A DNA stretch of 6,652 nt from an uncultured Clostridia bacterium (GTDB taxonomy: Bacteria > Bacillota > Clostridia > Oscillospirales > Acutalibacteraceae): positions 1 through 6,652 of the forward strand of contig CAMJYS010000044.1 of the NCBI GenBank assembly GCA_946410005.1, given 5' to 3'. The translations under genes were made by a program, and so were the position numbers. Positions within the stretch are counted from its first letter, which is position 1. Every line of letters begins with the position of its first letter. This document shows, one piece after another, positions 1 through 4,833 of this stretch. The notes beneath the pieces are model-generated. The model saw nothing but the letters and a program-made list of their open reading frames with translations. It did no database searches and had not been told where the DNA came from.

Positions 1-20
1 ACACGACGCTCTTCCGATCT
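1..20 (+). other. Illumina TruSeq adapter remnant at contig end
   Basis: Bases 1-20 read ACACGACGCTCTTCCGATCT, which is identical to the last 20 bases of the Illumina TruSeq read-1 adapter as I know it. The block is GC-richer than everything after it, and the open reading frame of the first gene starts being meaningful immediately after it. It is a library artefact left at the end of an assembled contig and should be trimmed. It also means that the first gene is cut by the assembly and not by evolution. Confidence 0.96.
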
Positions 21-21
21 T

Positions 22-1239
22 TTTGTTTCAGAAAGTAAATTGGAGCTTGCTTATGATGTGATATCCGAAAATAATTCTTTTCCGGCAATTTGCGGTAGGG
101 TATGCCCGCAAGAAAAACAGTGCGAATCAAAATGTGTAAGAGGTATAAAAGGCGAACCTGTTGCAATCGGTAGACTTGAAAGATATGTTGCGGATAAACA
201 TATTTTCGAGGAGAACAAAACTCAAGCTGACAACAAAAAAGAAAAAAGCGTAAATAATATCGAGCGCAGTAAGTATAAAATCGCAATAATAGGTTCCGGT
301 CCCTCCGGACTTGCTTGTGCATCTGAACTTGCCGATTTTGGATTTAAAGTGGATATTTTTGAGGCGCTTCATTCTTGTGGAGGTGTTTTGGCGTATGGAA
401 TTCCGGAGTTTAGATTGCCAAAAAGTATTTTAAACTATGAGCTTGAAAATTTAAAAAATAAATCTGTGGATTTCATCACTAATGTAGTTATCGGAAAAAG
501 TTTTACTGTTGACGAGCTTTTTGAAAATGGTTATAGTGCGGTTTACATTTCAACCGGTGCAGGGCTTCCTAGGTTTATGAATTTGCCGGGAGAAGGCTTA
601 GCGGGAATTTATTATGCAAATGAATATTTAACGAGAGTAAATCTTATGAAAGCGTACGATTCGCACTTCGATACCCCTATACAAAAATCTAAAAATGTAG
701 TAGTTGTCGGTGGGGGAAACGTTGCAATGGATGCAGCAAGATGTGCAAAAAGATTTTCTCCCGAAAGCGTAACGGTTGTTTATAGAAGAACCGAGGAAGA
801 TATGCCTGCAAGAAAAGAAGAAATATTGCACGCAAAACAAGAAGGAATAAACTTCATGTTTTTGAGTAATCCTACGGAGTTTTTAGGTTCAAGCGGTAAA
901 GTCGAAACTGTAAAATGCTCAAAAATGAAAATATCAAAAGACTTAGAAAGCGGTAAAAATTTTGTTGGGCCACTTAATGAATTTTTTGAATTAAAAGCTG
1001 ATACAGTAATAATAGCTATCGGAAATGAATCTAATAAAATTATAAGAGAAGAAAATTCAGGAATAAATTTTGATGAAAAAGGTCGTATAATTGTCAACAA
1101 AGAAACGCTTCAAACTTCTAGAAATCATGTTTATGCCGGCGGAGATATTGTAACCGGTGCGGCAACAGTTATACTTGCAATGGGCGCGGGCAAAAAAGCG
1201 GCATTTCAAATTTATAAGGATTTATTAAATGAAAAGTAA
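22..1239 (+). CDS. gltA: NAD(P)-dependent glutamate synthase small subunit / NfnL-like oxidoreductase, 5'-partial
   Basis: This is a flavin- and FeS-containing oxidoreductase of the GltD / NfnL (sulfide dehydrogenase alpha) family. It moves electrons between NADPH, FAD and FeS clusters in the cytoplasm. The frame is open right up to the adapter, so the TTG at 40 is only the first start-like codon. The usual N-terminus of about 60 residues, with the first FeS cysteines, is missing. Numbered from that TTG, the surviving cluster motif CGRVCPQEKQCESKC gives C18, C22, C28 and C32. The FAD-binding GSGPSG is at 85-90, the NAD(P)-binding GGGNVAMD at 224-231, followed by VVYRRTEEDMPA, and the second FAD motif YAGGD is at 365-369. 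The usual AIGxxPN is AIGNESN here. NfnL is often preceded by an NfnS-like subunit, but that DNA is not in the window, so GltD-like and NfnL-like roles cannot be separated. The M50 protease gene follows closely. Confidence 0.9.
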   Translation, partial: FVSESKLELAYDVISENNSFPAICGRVCPQEKQCESKCVRGIKGEPVAIGRLERYVADKHIFEENKTQADNKKEKSVNNIERSKYKIAIIGSGPSGLACASELADFGFKVDIFEALHSCGGVLAYGIPEFRLPKSILNYELENLKNKSVDFITNVVIGKSFTVDELFENGYSAVYISTGAGLPRFMNLPGEGLAGIYYANEYLTRVNLMKAYDSHFDTPIQKSKNVVVVGGGNVAMDAARCAKRFSPESVTVVYRRTEEDMPARKEEILHAKQEGINFMFLSNPTEFLGSSGKVETVKCSKMKISKDLESGKNFVGPLNEFFELKADTVIIAIGNESNKIIREENSGINFDEKGRIIVNKETLQTSRNHVYAGGDIVTGAATVILAMGAGKKAAFQIYKDLLNEK

Positions 1240-1243
1240 ATTT

Positions 1244-1252
1244 GAAAGAGGT
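1244..1252 (+). promoter_or_regulatory. Shine-Dalgarno supporting an upstream start of the M50 protease
   Basis: AAAGAGGT lies about 8 bases upstream of an in-frame ATA codon at 1261, which is normal ribosome-binding spacing. The first in-frame ATG at 1315 has only AT-rich sequence before it and no purine-rich site. This decides against the ATG as the true start. Confidence 0.55.
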
Positions 1253-1260
1253 ACTAACGC

Positions 1261-1863
1261 ATAGAGTTTTCTGTTTTTGGTTGTAAAATAAAATTTAATT
1301 TTTATTTTCTTGCTATGATTACGCTTATTATAGTTACAGATAAACAAAACGCAGCTATATTTGCGGTTATAGCGTCTTTGCTTCATGAATTTGGGCATAT
1401 TTTTGCGATGAAACTGCTTGATTATAAACTAAAGCGTATAAAAATAGGGTTTGTGAATTCGGATATAATTTTGAGCGTGCATAAAAATTCGGATATGATA
1501 AAGATTTTACTTAGCGGTTCGTTTGTGAATTTTTGCATTGCTTTGATTTCAAAATTGCTATTTTTCTACACCAAAAAAGATTTGTTTGAAATAATATTTT
1601 TGCAAAATTTTTTTATTGGAATGTTAAATTTATTTCCGATAGAAATGCTCGACGGGGGTATAATTTTATCCTTGATTTTAAATGACAAAATTGGTAATTT
1701 TGAAAAATCGAAAAAAATTTCAAATATAATATCAGTTGTATTTTTAATTCCGATAGCAATTGTAGGATTTTTAGTTTTGCTTAGCTCAAAATATAACTTT
1801 TCTCTGATTTTATTGTCATGTTATTTATTTTCGTATATATTATTTAAAGAAGATATTTTTTGA
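1261..1863 (+). CDS. M50 family site-2 metalloprotease (SpoIVFB-like), probable ATA start
   Basis: This is an intramembrane zinc protease of the SpoIVFB-type M50 branch. Members cut transmembrane segments of anti-sigma factors or pro-sigma factors. Numbered from the ATG at 1315 (182 aa), the zinc motif HEFGH is at 24-28. SGSFVN at 67-72 matches the family's glycine/asparagine membrane motif, and NLFPIEMLDGG at 105-115 supplies the aspartate zinc ligand (D113). Four or more hydrophobic segments are visible. The frame is open back to the stop at 1255-1257. The 18 upstream codons encode VFGCKIKFNFYFLA, which looks like the family's conserved N-terminal lead-in to the first membrane helix. The only spot with a Shine-Dalgarno is the ATA at 1261, giving 200 aa; no ATG, GTG or TTG exists in between. 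A conservative annotation would start at 1315. The gene lies 21 bases after the oxidoreductase and is probably cotranscribed with it. The substrate is unknown, and nothing here shows a sporulation role. Confidence 0.85.
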   Translation: MEFSVFGCKIKFNFYFLAMITLIIVTDKQNAAIFAVIASLLHEFGHIFAMKLLDYKLKRIKIGFVNSDIILSVHKNSDMIKILLSGSFVNFCIALISKLLFFYTKKDLFEIIFLQNFFIGMLNLFPIEMLDGGIILSLILNDKIGNFEKSKKISNIISVVFLIPIAIVGFLVLLSSKYNFSLILLSCYLFSYILFKEDIF

Positions 1864-1882
1864 ATTTTACGGAGGAGATAGG

Positions 1883-2386
1883 ATGAATTTTACAGAAATT
1901 AATTGCGAAAATTTGAATATGAACGCTTTTAAATTAATCGGAAAAGATTGGATGCTTATAACCTCGGGAAATAAAGAAAAATTTAATACAATGACGGCAA
2001 GCTGGGGAAGCGTAGGGGTGCTTTGGAATAAAAATATAGCAACAATATTTGTAAGACCACAAAGATATACATTTGAATTTTTAGAAAATAATGATTTTTA
2101 TACGCTTTCATTTTTTGATGATGAATTTAAAAAAGAACTTGCTTTTTGCGGAAGAAATTCCGGTAAAGATTTAGATAAAGTGAAATCGACAGGATTGGCT
2201 CCGATTTTTGACGATAATTTTACGTTTTTTAGTCAAGCAAAATTAGTTTTTGTATGTAAAAAAATTTATACCGATTTCATAAAACCTGATAATTTTTTGG
2301 ATGATAGCATTAAAATAAATTACGAAAATAACGATTATCATAAAATGTACGTTGGAGAAATTGTAAAATGTTTGGTGAAAAAATAA
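1883..2386 (+). CDS. Flavin reductase-like FMN-binding protein
   Basis: This is a 167-residue protein of the flavin reductase-like split-barrel family (PF01613 / COG1853), which binds FMN. The family includes flavin reductases and electron-transfer flavoproteins; the partner here is unknown. The signature stretch FNTMTASWGSVGVLWNK (34-50) and the following FVRPQRYTFEFLENNDFYTL are the typical flavin-binding core. Other family-like stretches are the FCGRNSGKDLDK segment (88-99) and the C-terminal DYHKMYVGEI (151-160). Length is normal and no signal peptide is present. The start is well set by GGAGGAG at 1871-1877, five bases before the ATG. It lies 19 bases after the protease and one base before the SDR gene, so it is part of the same transcript. 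Confidence 0.9.
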   Translation: MNFTEINCENLNMNAFKLIGKDWMLITSGNKEKFNTMTASWGSVGVLWNKNIATIFVRPQRYTFEFLENNDFYTLSFFDDEFKKELAFCGRNSGKDLDKVKSTGLAPIFDDNFTFFSQAKLVFVCKKIYTDFIKPDNFLDDSIKINYENNDYHKMYVGEIVKCLVKK

Positions 2387-2387
2387 T

Positions 2388-3125
2388 ATGAAAAAAACGG
2401 TCATTATAACCGGTTCGTCAAGAGGAATAGGTGCCGAAACAGCTATCGAATTTGCAAGAAACGGTTATGAAAATATAGTTATTAATTATAATAATTCAAA
2501 AAATAAAGCACTTGAAGTTCTTAAAAGAATTCGTAGCTTCGGTTGTAGTGCAATAGCTTTAAAAGCAGATGTTTCGAATAAAGAAGAAGTTGAATATTTA
2601 ATAAATGAAACGCTAAATCAGTTTACTAAAATAGATGTTTTAGTAAATAACGCAGGAATAGCACAACAGAAATTATTTACCGATATTACTCACAAAGATT
2701 GGAAAAGAATGTTTGATGTCAATGTCGGTGGAATGTTTAACTGTACAAGTTTAGCGGTAAAAAATATGATAAAAAATCATAGCGGAAAAATAATAAATAT
2801 TTCTTCGATGTGGGGAATAACAGGGGCTTCGTGTGAGGTGCATTATTCGGCATCAAAAGCTGCAATTATAGGATTTACTAAGGCTTTAGCAAAAGAGCTA
2901 GGGCCTTCCGGGATAAATGTCAATTGTGTTGCGCCCGGAGTTATTGAAACTGATATGAATGAAAATTTAAGTTTAGAAGATGTCGAAAATCTAAAATATG
3001 AAACGCCTTGTCAAAAAATAGGTACGCCTTTGGACGTAGCTAAAACGATATTGTTTTTAGCCGGTGAAAACGCTAATTTTATAACGGGACAAGTTATAGG
3101 AGTAAATGGGGGATTTTTAATTTAA
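2388..3125 (+). CDS. SDR-family NADPH reductase, probably EF-P 5-aminopentanone reductase (YmfI-like)
   Basis: This is a 245-residue classical short-chain dehydrogenase. The cofactor motif TGSSRGIG is at 8-15 and NNAG at 87-90. The catalytic tetrad reads N112, S140, Y153 and K157 (YSASK), and PGVIETDM is at 183-190. Overall it resembles FabG (3-oxoacyl-ACP reductase). However, two stretches, IAQQKLFTDIT (91-101) and SSMWGITGASCEVHYSASKA, match what I remember of the YmfI group. In Bacillus subtilis YmfI reduces the 5-aminopentanone group on a lysine of elongation factor P. The assignment between FabG and YmfI is inference. No acyl carrier protein or other fatty-acid gene is nearby, which argues mildly against FabG. 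The start is one base after the upstream stop, with only a weak GGTG ribosome site inside the previous gene, suggesting translational coupling. Confidence 0.87.
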   Translation: MKKTVIITGSSRGIGAETAIEFARNGYENIVINYNNSKNKALEVLKRIRSFGCSAIALKADVSNKEEVEYLINETLNQFTKIDVLVNNAGIAQQKLFTDITHKDWKRMFDVNVGGMFNCTSLAVKNMIKNHSGKIINISSMWGITGASCEVHYSASKAAIIGFTKALAKELGPSGINVNCVAPGVIETDMNENLSLEDVENLKYETPCQKIGTPLDVAKTILFLAGENANFITGQVIGVNGGFLI

Positions 3126-3151
3126 ATAATTTAGATTGGTGAGAATTTTTT

Positions 3152-3589
3152 ATGGTGCTTTTTTATGTTTTTATAGTTTTAATACCTATAGTAGATTTTA
3201 TTTTAAAACAATGGGCAAATAAAAATATTGCTTATAGAGAGTACATTTGTACGATATTTCCGTTTTTGAAAATCACCAACGTAAAAAATACAGGTGCGGC
3301 ATTTTCTTTTTTTTCCGGCGGAAGATACTTCTTTATAGCGATTGCAATTTTAGAAATATTAATATTCTTATATGTAATTTTTGTAAGAAAAAATAAAGAT
3401 AAATGGTTTTTGCTATCGAGTTCGTTTATAATCGGTGGAGCGATAGGAAATTTAGTAGATAGAATTTTTTATGGTTACGTTTTTGATTATTTAAAACTTT
3501 CATTTTTTTCTCCGGTATGTAACTTTTCAGATTATTTCATAACCTTAGGCGCTGTAATTTTAATTGTAAGTTTTCTTTCAAAAAGATAA
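3152..3589 (+). CDS. lspA: Lipoprotein signal peptidase (signal peptidase II)
   Basis: This aspartic membrane protease removes signal peptides from diacylglyceryl-modified prolipoproteins at the cytoplasmic membrane. It has 145 residues, slightly short but normal for Bacillota. Four hydrophobic segments are visible at about 2-18, 58-78, 86-102 and 127-143. The family blocks are in order: VDFILKQW near the N-terminus, NVKNTGAAFSFF (43-54), GGAIGNLVDR (95-104) with catalytic D103, and CNFSDYFITLGA (123-134) with catalytic D127. The start ATG has GGTGAG at 3138-3143, eight bases upstream. It is the last gene of the rightward run, 26 bases after the SDR. The pseudouridine synthase that often follows lspA in Bacillota is absent; a new promoter follows instead, and I see no hairpin terminator between them. 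Confidence 0.95.
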   Translation: MVLFYVFIVLIPIVDFILKQWANKNIAYREYICTIFPFLKITNVKNTGAAFSFFSGGRYFFIAIAILEILIFLYVIFVRKNKDKWFLLSSSFIIGGAIGNLVDRIFYGYVFDYLKLSFFSPVCNFSDYFITLGAVILIVSFLSKR

Positions 3590-3593
3590 TTTT

Positions 3594-3622
3594 TTGACGA
3601 AATTATTTATATATGATATAAT
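3594..3622 (+). promoter_or_regulatory. Strong sigma-A-type promoter with extended -10
   Basis: TTGACG at 3594-3599 (-35) is followed by a 17-base spacer and a perfect TATAAT at 3617-3622, preceded by TGA (extended -10). The expected transcription start is near 3629, giving a leader of about 113 nt before the ATG at 3743. It lies only five bases after the lspA stop and would make the downstream gene independent of the lspA run. Confidence 0.8.
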
Positions 3623-3659
3623 AATGATGGAATATTTCTGGAATGGGGGAATAGATGGA

Positions 3660-3698
3660 AAATATTTTTAGAAAATAATTTAAATATTAAAAATATTT
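3660..3698 (+). repeat. AT-only inverted repeat in the 5' leader
   Basis: AAATATTTTTA (3660-3670) and its exact reverse complement TAAAAATATTT (3688-3698) flank a 17-base loop. The 11-bp stem contains only A-U pairs, so it is weak and could arise by chance in such AT-rich DNA. It lies in the predicted leader of the next gene, well clear of its ribosome site, and could be a minor structural element. No known riboswitch is recognised. Confidence 0.35.
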
Positions 3699-3726
3699 CA
3701 ATTTAAATTTTATCTATAAATGACTT

Positions 3727-3732
3727 GGAGGT
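3727..3732 (+). promoter_or_regulatory. Shine-Dalgarno fixing the start at 3743
   Basis: GGAGGT lies 10 bases before the ATG at 3743. An in-frame TTG at 3725 overlaps this site and so cannot be the start used with it. This removes six residues from the longest possible reading. Confidence 0.8.
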
Positions 3733-3742
3733 AACTGTTAGT

Positions 3743-4393
3743 ATGAAAAAATTTTTAAAATGGTTTTTCATAATTGGAAGTTGTACGGTTGTAGGAATAT
3801 ATATATTTACTTCTTTTTATGATATGTATTGGAACGATATTATAGATTATCGAGTTTTAAATGGCTCGTCAAAAAGTAATAGTAGAGATGTGTCTGACTA
3901 CTATGTTGGTGAAGTCAGCGATTATATGGATGAACAATATAATAATGATAAACTTTTAAATATTAAGTTAGATATAGAAAATGCAGATGTGATTTTTAAT
4001 CCGGTAGATTTCGATGAAGGCGCTATACAAATTTCCGGGCACGGGTTTGATAAAAAATTTTCTGTTTTTTATGATAAAGAAAAGTATTGTATATCGATAA
4101 AAAATAAGTATGAATTTACAGAAAAAAGCGAAATAGAATTTAATATGCCGATGTATTTCAATAACAATGTTTCTTTTGATATAAATTCTAAAAACAGTTC
4201 TTTGATATTCAATAAATCAAGAAACAATCACGGCATTAATGTAAAATCTATCTCATGCAATGTAATAAACGGAAAAATAATTGGCGAAAATTTGAAAGCA
4301 GATGATGTGAATTTCCAAATTGATGATTTAAACAATGTGCTTATTCAGAATATTTTGTCTGAAAGCCAAAAAATTAGTCAGTTTAAAACCTAA
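3743..4393 (+). CDS. Membrane-anchored extracytoplasmic protein of unknown function (weakly DUF4097-like)
   Basis: I do not recognise this gene with certainty. It encodes 216 residues. It begins MKKFLKWFFIIGSCTVVGIY, a short basic end followed by one hydrophobic segment of about 20 residues, so it is a signal anchor or uncleaved signal peptide with the rest outside the membrane. The remaining part is rich in N, D, S and K and alternates short hydrophobic and polar residues (for example NIKLDIENADVIF and GAIQISGHGF). This suggests repeated beta strands like the DUF4097 putative-adhesin or beta-helix group; that is only an impression. There is no lipobox cysteine. The end (SESQKISQFKT) looks abrupt, and the other frames downstream carry no continuation, so truncation is possible but not shown. 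It has its own promoter at 3594-3622 and no gene-level link to lspA. Confidence 0.7.
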   Translation: MKKFLKWFFIIGSCTVVGIYIFTSFYDMYWNDIIDYRVLNGSSKSNSRDVSDYYVGEVSDYMDEQYNNDKLLNIKLDIENADVIFNPVDFDEGAIQISGHGFDKKFSVFYDKEKYCISIKNKYEFTEKSEIEFNMPMYFNNNVSFDINSKNSSLIFNKSRNNHGINVKSISCNVINGKIIGENLKADDVNFQIDDLNNVLIQNILSESQKISQFKT

Positions 4394-4461
4394 AATGGCG
4401 TATTGAAAAAATCATTTCAAATTTTAATGAATAATTGTAGACAAATATTGATATTAAATTT

Positions 4462-4482
4462 AACAGGAAATTGCTTGTTTTT
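4462..4482 (+). terminator. Possible weak intrinsic terminator
   Basis: AACAGG can pair with CTTGTT (one G-U pair) around the loop AAATTG, and five Ts follow. The stem is only six pairs with two G-C, so termination would be inefficient. It is suitably placed 70 bases after the membrane-protein gene and just before the next promoter, which is the main reason to list it. Confidence 0.3.
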
Positions 4483-4496
4483 ATATAGCGTAATAG

Positions 4497-4526
4497 TTGA
4501 CTTTTTTATTTGCGTGGTACTATAAA
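4497..4526 (+). promoter_or_regulatory. Promoter overlapping the start region of a small secreted ORF
   Basis: TTGACT at 4497-4502 is followed by TGGTACTATAAA. The -10 could be the extended TG-G-TACTAT (4518-4523, spacer 15) or TATAAA (4521-4526, spacer 18). Either way transcription should begin at about 4529-4533, on or just after the ATG at 4529. The message would therefore be leaderless or start at a later codon, or the promoter may serve a non-coding RNA. Confidence 0.55.
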
Positions 4527-4528
4527 TT

Positions 4529-4803
4529 ATGAAATTTAAAAAATTTATATCTTTAGGTTTGAGCTTGTCTGCTTTGATGAGAATGAACTTGAAAAGTGTG
4601 TTTGCTGTTAATTTTGAAGATATAAAAAATTACTTGACATTGGTATTTGTGTAAATACAAGTAATTTGGATAATTTGGATGAAATATCAGTAGAAGACAA
4701 TTTTGATGTTTTAATTAAAAGTACATATCTTAATATTTTGAAACTTTTGAGACAAATTGAACCGTATAGAAATTATATTATGAAAAAGGATTTATATTTA
4801 TGA
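4529..4803 (+). pseudogene. Small signal-peptide protein gene, frameshifted (decayed or -1 shifted)
   Basis: The ATG at 4529 opens a 41-codon frame ending at 4652-4654. It begins MKFKKFISLGLSLSAL, a basic start plus hydrophobic core, and runs to SVFA, a good signal-peptidase I site, so the protein looks secreted. Within the A-run at 4624-4629, the sequence A-AAA-AAT fits a -1 slippery heptamer in the reading frame. After a -1 shift the frame stays open for 58 codons to the stop at 4801-4803 and reads like ordinary protein (DNFDVLIKSTYLNILKLLRQ). The product would be 91 aa. A 9-bp tandem duplication at 4663-4680 encodes NLD twice in that second frame and keeps it. After another A-run (4783-4787) a third stretch, IYECVDRCIDNIIQEI, continues in the first frame into the convergent gene. 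Two apparent shifts favour a decayed gene or assembly errors over programmed frameshifting. I recognise no family. No Shine-Dalgarno precedes the ATG. Confidence 0.5.
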
Positions 4804-4833
4804 ATGTGTTGATAGATGTATAGATAATATCAT

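Noticed and set aside
40..42. TTG as the true start of the oxidoreductase
   Set aside because: The frame is open upstream to the adapter and residues matching the family continue without a break; the gene is simply cut by the contig end.
127..372. Minus-strand open frame of 81 codons
   Set aside because: It lies opposite the clearly conserved oxidoreductase, has no ribosome site and no recognisable protein character.
628..1100. Two minus-strand open frames opposite the oxidoreductase
   Set aside because: They mirror the codon pattern of a well-supported gene on the other strand; no independent motif or start signal.
3624..3671. Mini-ORF MMEYFWNGGIDGKYF
   Set aside because: Its ATGs lie at or before the expected transcription start (about 3629) and it has no ribosome site.
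4403..4420. TTGAAA / TTTCAA inverted repeat after the membrane-protein gene
   Set aside because: Six pairs with a single G-C each side is expected by chance in this composition, and no T-run of useful length follows.
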